Below, in pieces: positions 59,170-64,000 of a stretch of 64,000 nucleotides of DNA. The stretch is from Bimuria novae-zelandiae CBS 107.79. Its lineage: Eukaryota > Ascomycota > Dothideomycetes > Pleosporales > Didymosphaeriaceae. A program made the translations under genes and the position numbers. Each line of letters begins with the position of its first letter. Positions within the stretch are counted from its first letter, which is position 1. The stretch is from contig ML976658.1 of assembly GCA_010015655.1 (NCBI GenBank), forward strand, positions 15,787 to 79,786, written 5' to 3'. Under the pieces are notes generated by a model, which saw only the letters and a program-made list of their open reading frames with translations, had not been told where the DNA came from and made no database searches.

Positions 59170-60092
59170 GGATATCCTTTAAGGTTCCTAAGGTTTATAA
59201 AGGCAAAAAAAAGGACTTAAGACTTTCCTTATAAATATAAAACTATACTACTAATATAATAAGGATATCTTTAGAACTAAGTAGGCTAAAATCCTAGTAG
59301 TAAGCATGCACATAAAGGGCAATATAGCTAAATAGCTATAACCCCTTATTAAAAATTACCTGGAAAACGAAGATAACATCTTAGAATATAATAATAAAAC
59401 TAAGGTGTTTAGGGACTAGGTATCTTTTGAAAAATAAATTTAAATTATATTTAAAGAAGTTAACAAGGAATAATAAGCTAAATATAAAATATAAAAGCTT
59501 AAATAAATAGGATTAGCTAGTACGTATATAGCTAAGTTTAGACGCCTCTAAGCTAAGATTAATTAAGACAACGCCCCACTTTAGGCAGTCTACTATAATA
59601 GACTAAAAGAAAGTATTAAAAACAGGTTTACCTACTATAATAAGGTAGATAACCTAGAGGAACTTATAAAGCTAGCTATGCAAATTAATAATAGACTATA
59701 TAAATAATAGTTAAAAAAGCAAGAAGGTAATTACATTTAACCTAATATTAAAAAAAAGCTAGAAACTACGAAAAGACCACGATAAAGATATTATAATAGC
59801 TAATAAAGCTTAAGAATAGAAACTAAAGAAGTGGCGAAAGGACTATAAGGATAAACTATCTAACTAAGAATAAAAATAATACTTTAAGGAAAAAGTATGC
59901 TTAGGATGCAAAGAATAAAGTTACTTTTAAAAGAATTATTTAAAGAATAATAATAGATAAAGTAAGAAAGTGTAAATTATTTAAGTAATAATAGCTATAC
60001 TACGGGTACTAACACCCATGCCACTAAAGATAAATAAAGATAACGTCTCTAATATAGAACTCGAAGTCCTAGAGACACTAGAAGAAACGGAA
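59170..60092 (+). pseudogene. Gypsy-4 gag remnant
   Basis: Degenerate gag reading VYKGKKEDLR, then LINIKLYY and SMHIKGNIAK near 59,185-59,330. A zinc knuckle CLGCKE-x-SYF-x-KN (histidine and last cysteine mutated) lies at about 59,897-59,940. Stops fall at probable Gln codons. Confidence 0.6.
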
Positions 60093-60094
60093 TA

Positions 60095-62226
60095 GTGTTT
60101 CGCACCACCCAATGCACGCTACGGGCCAATGCACGCGGAACACCAAATCACTCTCACAACAACAATGAGTTTCTAAACCATGCACGATAGCTGAATTGTT
60201 CTAATAATTCATTATATAACTAAACAAACTACTGCGAAAAAGATATACTATTTAAATTTTAACGGAAGCTTAATGTTGCGGCCACCCTAGGTCGTAATTA
60301 CGTGTAAAAGATTCTGGGTCTCCGCATCCTTAACCTCTATAATAACCTAAACCTGGGCCTTTTTCTTCTATTATTTTAAGAGAGGCTTTGGGGCCTTCCT
60401 CTTTCCCTTTTAGGAAGGTTGTATAGCCTTCTTAGAGTTATTTTTCTTAATTCTTTAACGTTCCCAGGCAGCCTATTTCTTAGCCTTAATCCTCTCCCTC
60501 TCCTCCTTCTTCTTAACTCTTAACCTTTCTCTTTCTTCTTTCTCTTAAAGCTTAAGGACCTTCTGTTAAGCCTTCTCTGCCTTTGTACGAGCTCTCTTAA
60601 GTTATTACTTTTTTTTCTTGTTTCTTAATCCTCTCACGGAACCGGGCCTCCCTTATCTTTAAAGGTGACTAGAACACTGCACCACTATAGTATTCCTTTC
60701 TTTATTAAAGGTTAAGAGTCTTGCTTTTCTTCTTATATTTCCTTATTAATAAAACAGCCTGCCGCAGGCCTTCTACTTTAGTGTGGAGGAGGTTATTTTA
60801 AACTATAATATAGTAGAGTAAACGTTGAAGCTTCTAAACGTCTTTACTACTCTAATCTTTAACTTAAGACCGTATAATAGTTTCGATTTTATGCTAGTCC
60901 TTTTTACTAAGTACTAAGGTAGAGCTCTCTCGTAAATCTTAAGGTTCTAGAGTTAATTTAATAAATTTCTTAAGGATAACCTCTCCGTTAGTTAGCTATA
61001 TACTAGTAACCTTAAAAGCTTTAAGAATAAGCTCTTCTCTAAAGGAAGAGGTCTAGGCCTGCTAGAATAGAGGAAAGAAGTCTCCTTTAACTATTAGAAC
61101 TAGTCCTTAGGCGTTATAGAGGTGTTTTGTAAGCGCGTTAGAGTAGTCTATTAAGAGAGACTTAAATATTACCACATCTAGTGGTTAAAGCCTGTGAGTT
61201 AAATAAGGAGGAAATACTATAAGCAGAATTCGATTCTAGTTATAGTAGTTAATAAAATCTATTATGATGTAAGATCTATAGCTATCCAGGATAAGTAACC
61301 TCTATGCGCGTCTATCCTTTTAAGCCTTCTCTTTAGTGTATTAATTAAACACCTGTTCTAGCCATGCAAGGCCTATATCATTATTGCTCCATCTATTTAG
61401 AGATAAGCTAATAAAGGCCTCATGTTTTCCTGCTCGTACGCCTTCTACCCAAGAGGATTGGATGAATGAGTTAGCTAAGGCAAAAAGAAGCCTGGGCGGG
61501 AGAGAGGATCTATCACCACATATACATGCTAACAAGGTTATCCACTCTTAATTCCTATCTTAAAGAGCTTCTCTTACTTCCTTTCTATCCCACATTACTT
61601 TACTAAAGATCCTTTTGCTTCTTCCAATGATCCTAGTAAGGAAGCCTTTCTCATCCATATTGTACGAGTGCTAAGGCTGTATCTTGTATTCCTCTATCTT
61701 GTCATGCAGAAGTTGAAAGAATTGCTAATATTTATCCCCTAAATTAGCTCTGTGTCGGTCACGGTCCATTCCAGCAGTCTAGTGTGATTCAATATTATTC
61801 TTGTGCCAGGCGATAAATCGGGTAACCCAGTTCTAGCCCACGTCTTGTTTTGCTATCGCAGAGGCGAAATTTCGTACCATCTCCCTTGTAGGTTGTAGCC
61901 AACGAGCTATAAGGCCTTCTATGTACTTTACAAGCTCTGCCTCTTGTTGTGGGTTGAGCTTTTGGGTGTTAGAGATACGTGTTGTTCTTGAGGCTGTAAT
62001 CCCTTTGTGCCGGCGCATCAGCGTTGTACGAATAACACCATACTTTTTCGCAATTGTCGCGTAAGAGAAAGTTTCACATGGCTCTAGGGATTCAATTTCT
62101 TTAATTACTTCGTTAATCGGATCCATATCGGTTGAGTTATGAGGCAGCGAAAATATAGTGTTGATTAAGGGGTAAAGTACTAGCGCGTGCATTGGCCCGT
62201 AGCGTGCATTGGGTGGTGCGAAACAC
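60095..62226 (-). mobile_element. Second pogo/Fot-type transposon (2,132 bp)
   Basis: Perfect 43-bp terminal inverted repeats begin GTGTTTCGCACCACCCAATG (60095-60137 and 62184-62226), with TA duplications at 60093-60094 and 62227-62228. Each repeat contains CAATGCACGC twice. It interrupts Gypsy-4. Confidence 0.92.
60340..62126 (-). pseudogene. Pogo/Fot transposase, lightly mutated
   Basis: ATG at 62124-62126 (MDPINEVIKEIESLEP) opens a helix-turn-helix region (TFSYATIAKKYGVIRTTLMR) and a Tc5-type domain (QPTREMVRNFASAIAKQDVG), open down to 61833. A stop then interrupts, and the frame resumes with WVTRFIAWHKNNIE and the catalytic YNMDEKGFL at 61641-61664. It is open again at 61341-61535. The C-terminal part is a Lys/Arg/Glu-rich helical stretch. 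Few stops are present compared with neighbours. Confidence 0.75.
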
Positions 62227-62228
62227 TA

Positions 62229-64000
62229 GAGGATAGTATATAAGTATAAGGTCTTTCTCTAACTAGTAGAAGGAAACTACTAGGTGTGTAATAATTAAAT
62301 ACATACACCTAAGGATTATATATAAAAAATTAAGCTTACAGGGCTAAGAGCTACCTTAACCTATAAAATTATTACTAAATATTAAGGAAATATGCTAGTA
62401 CCAAGATAGCAGATTAGAATTTAGGAATAATATAATCAGGTAGCCTAGTTCCTTTATAATAAAGAGGATTGTTAACTATATAAAATAAAAAGGGAATTAG
62501 TAGTAATATTACTAGGAAACCTTAACTATAAGTTTATTAATAATTATAAACTAATAATAACTTGCTATAAATACTTTCCTAATAAGTAGTTACAATACTA
62601 TAAAAAATTAGGATAGTAAAAGTACTTTAATAATAAGTGCTAAATGCACGAAGCATATAAAGAAGCTATAACTAGTACCCTAAAAGTTTAAACGTAGAAT
62701 TAGCAATAATTATAAGAAACTAATAGATAGAGCGCACGAGCCCTAAGCACCTATAATAGATTAGATAGCTAGACTATAATAAGGATTACTAAGCACACCT
62801 ATATTAAAAAAAATAGTAGTATTAGAAATAAAACTACTACATAGAGATCTAAAATCCTAAGAATATCTAGTTATAGTATGTAGAAGATACGGAGAACCAT
62901 AAAAAAAAGAAGAGGTCTAATAAATTAAGAATACTAAGAGTACCTATAAATTACTTTACTAAGAGTAATAAAAGAAGACTAAAACTAATCTAGAAATAAA
63001 GAAAGCTACGTAATCCTAAGTTAAGAAAGTAAAAACTTTTTAGAACGCTGCTAAGTAAGCTAGTAATAAGTTAGAAAACTAAAACGCTACTAGGTAAAAG
63101 ACCTTACTAATAAAGACGTAACTATAAAGGTAAAAAGGGCAAAAATAGGCACGAGCAACCTATAACTAACTAAGAAAGTTATTATTAGTAATTACTAAGT
63201 AATAGCGCTAATAGACTTTAGAGCAACTAGATATCTAATATTCCTAAAAATAGTAGAAAAATATAACTTGCTATACTAAAATAAGGAAACACTAGTATAA
63301 ATAGAAATAGTAAATAGGACGATATCCTAAGGATATAGCAAAGACTAGTTACGCCTTAAAACAACGCTATTACCTATTAGCCTAGATAGATTCTAGAGCT
63401 AATATAACTTTACGATAATAGATCTTAGAAGTATAAAAGTAATTATTAGCTATAATTAGCTTCTAAAGCATAACCCTGTTATTAATTAGTAAAAGAAGAT
63501 ACTACTTAGCTAAAAACTTACGTTAAAGGTTACTAAAGTACGTAAATTATAAAAAATATAACTATCTACCCTAGATGCCCTGGTAGGACAGGTTAAAGGA
63601 TAAGCTATATAACTTTTAGCCGCTAAGGTTATAAAAGTTATAAAAGAAAATCTAGGCTAAGTAAGGCTAATATAGGTATAATACTTAGGTCTAAGAGAAG
63701 AGGTAAAAGCTACTAAAATTCTACTAAAATACTAAGAATATATAGAACTATTTAAAGAAATTAAAGGAAAAGAACTACTAGAACACTAAAAATAAAATTA
63801 TTAAATACCTTTAATAAAGAGCACGAAACTATACCTAAAATAACTATAATTAATATCTATAAACTAAGAAAAAGAAGTATAGGATTACTCTATTAGGTTA
63901 GGAATCTTTTATGTAAGATCCACCTCTTCTATAGCTAGGGTAAACGTAGCTATTACTACGTTAAGGAGGTTAGTTATATTAACCTCTATCCTTTATTTTT
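62229..64000 (+). pseudogene. Gypsy-4 protease and start of reverse transcriptase
   Basis: A protease remnant reads ALIDFRAT (usual DSGAT) at about 63,206-63,229. Downstream sequence has the layout of the reverse-transcriptase entry region but is too degraded for firm motif calls. It continues beyond the window. Confidence 0.5.

Larger units (their letters stand above)
58990..64000 (+). mobile_element. Gypsy-4: Ty3/Gypsy-like element, plus orientation, runs off the window
   Basis: A plus-strand gag remnant begins near 59,000, and pol continues past the right edge. The second pogo element interrupts it at 60,095. No LTR is visible on its left side, so its start is not defined. The family differs from Gypsy-1 to Gypsy-3. 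Confidence 0.6.

Overview
The window looks like chromosomal DNA of a filamentous ascomycete (Pezizomycotina; Dothideomycetes is my guess, not shown). Genes carry short 45-55 nt introns with GTAAGT-type donors. The repeats are Ty3/Gypsy, Ty1/Copia, pogo/Fot and piggyBac elements full of stop codons of the kind made by repeat-induced point mutation (RIP): CAG/CAA to TAG/TAA, TGG to TAG, TGY to TAY. No ribosomal or transfer RNA gene was found.

Region 1, about 1-9,600, is ordinary gene space. It holds the 3' part of a multi-intron gene of a fungal repeat-associated family (2-995), a multi-pass membrane protein with a 15-nt microexon (1923-3432, minus), a 232-bp MITE (4051-4282), a membrane-anchored short-chain dehydrogenase (4757-5886, minus), a doubtful small ORF (6357-6581, minus) and a five-exon secreted subtilisin with an intact catalytic triad (6853-9400).

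Region 2, about 9,705-64,000, is an AT-rich nest of RIP-degraded transposons with no host gene I can support. It opens with a piggyBac-like element (9705-12014), then a Copia LTR with primer-binding site (12278-12411). Target-site duplications (TSDs) give the nesting. A gag-only Copia relic (13034-15277, TSD AATAC) carries a solo Gypsy LTR (13279-13700, TSD TAAAC). Gypsy-1 spans 15473-21988. Gypsy-3 begins with an LTR at 22179-22611, continues at 47019-50682 and reappears at 58742-58875. Inside Gypsy-3 sits a chromovirus stretched to 24,351 bp (22663-47013, TSD TAAAG), which contains Copia-1 (23704-28912, TSD ACTAG), Gypsy-2 (30893-37575, TSD CAGGT) and Copia-2 (39912-45170, TSD TTTAT). Gypsy-3 is broken again by a pogo element (50685-58739, TSD TA), which holds Copia-3 (51380-57008, TSD TTAAC) and a solo chromovirus LTR (57988-58160, TSD GTAGG). 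A further Gypsy-like element (about 58,990-64,000, plus) is interrupted by a second pogo element (60095-62226, TSD TA).

The most interesting signal is an extra reverse-oriented gene between pol and the 3' LTR of the Gypsy elements. In three copies it encodes a Zn(II)2Cys6-type cysteine cluster followed in frame by charged, helix-rich sequence. In Gypsy-3 five of the six cysteines read as tyrosine, as RIP would produce. The chromovirus has an unrelated-looking long antisense frame in the same position. I know of no description of this arrangement.
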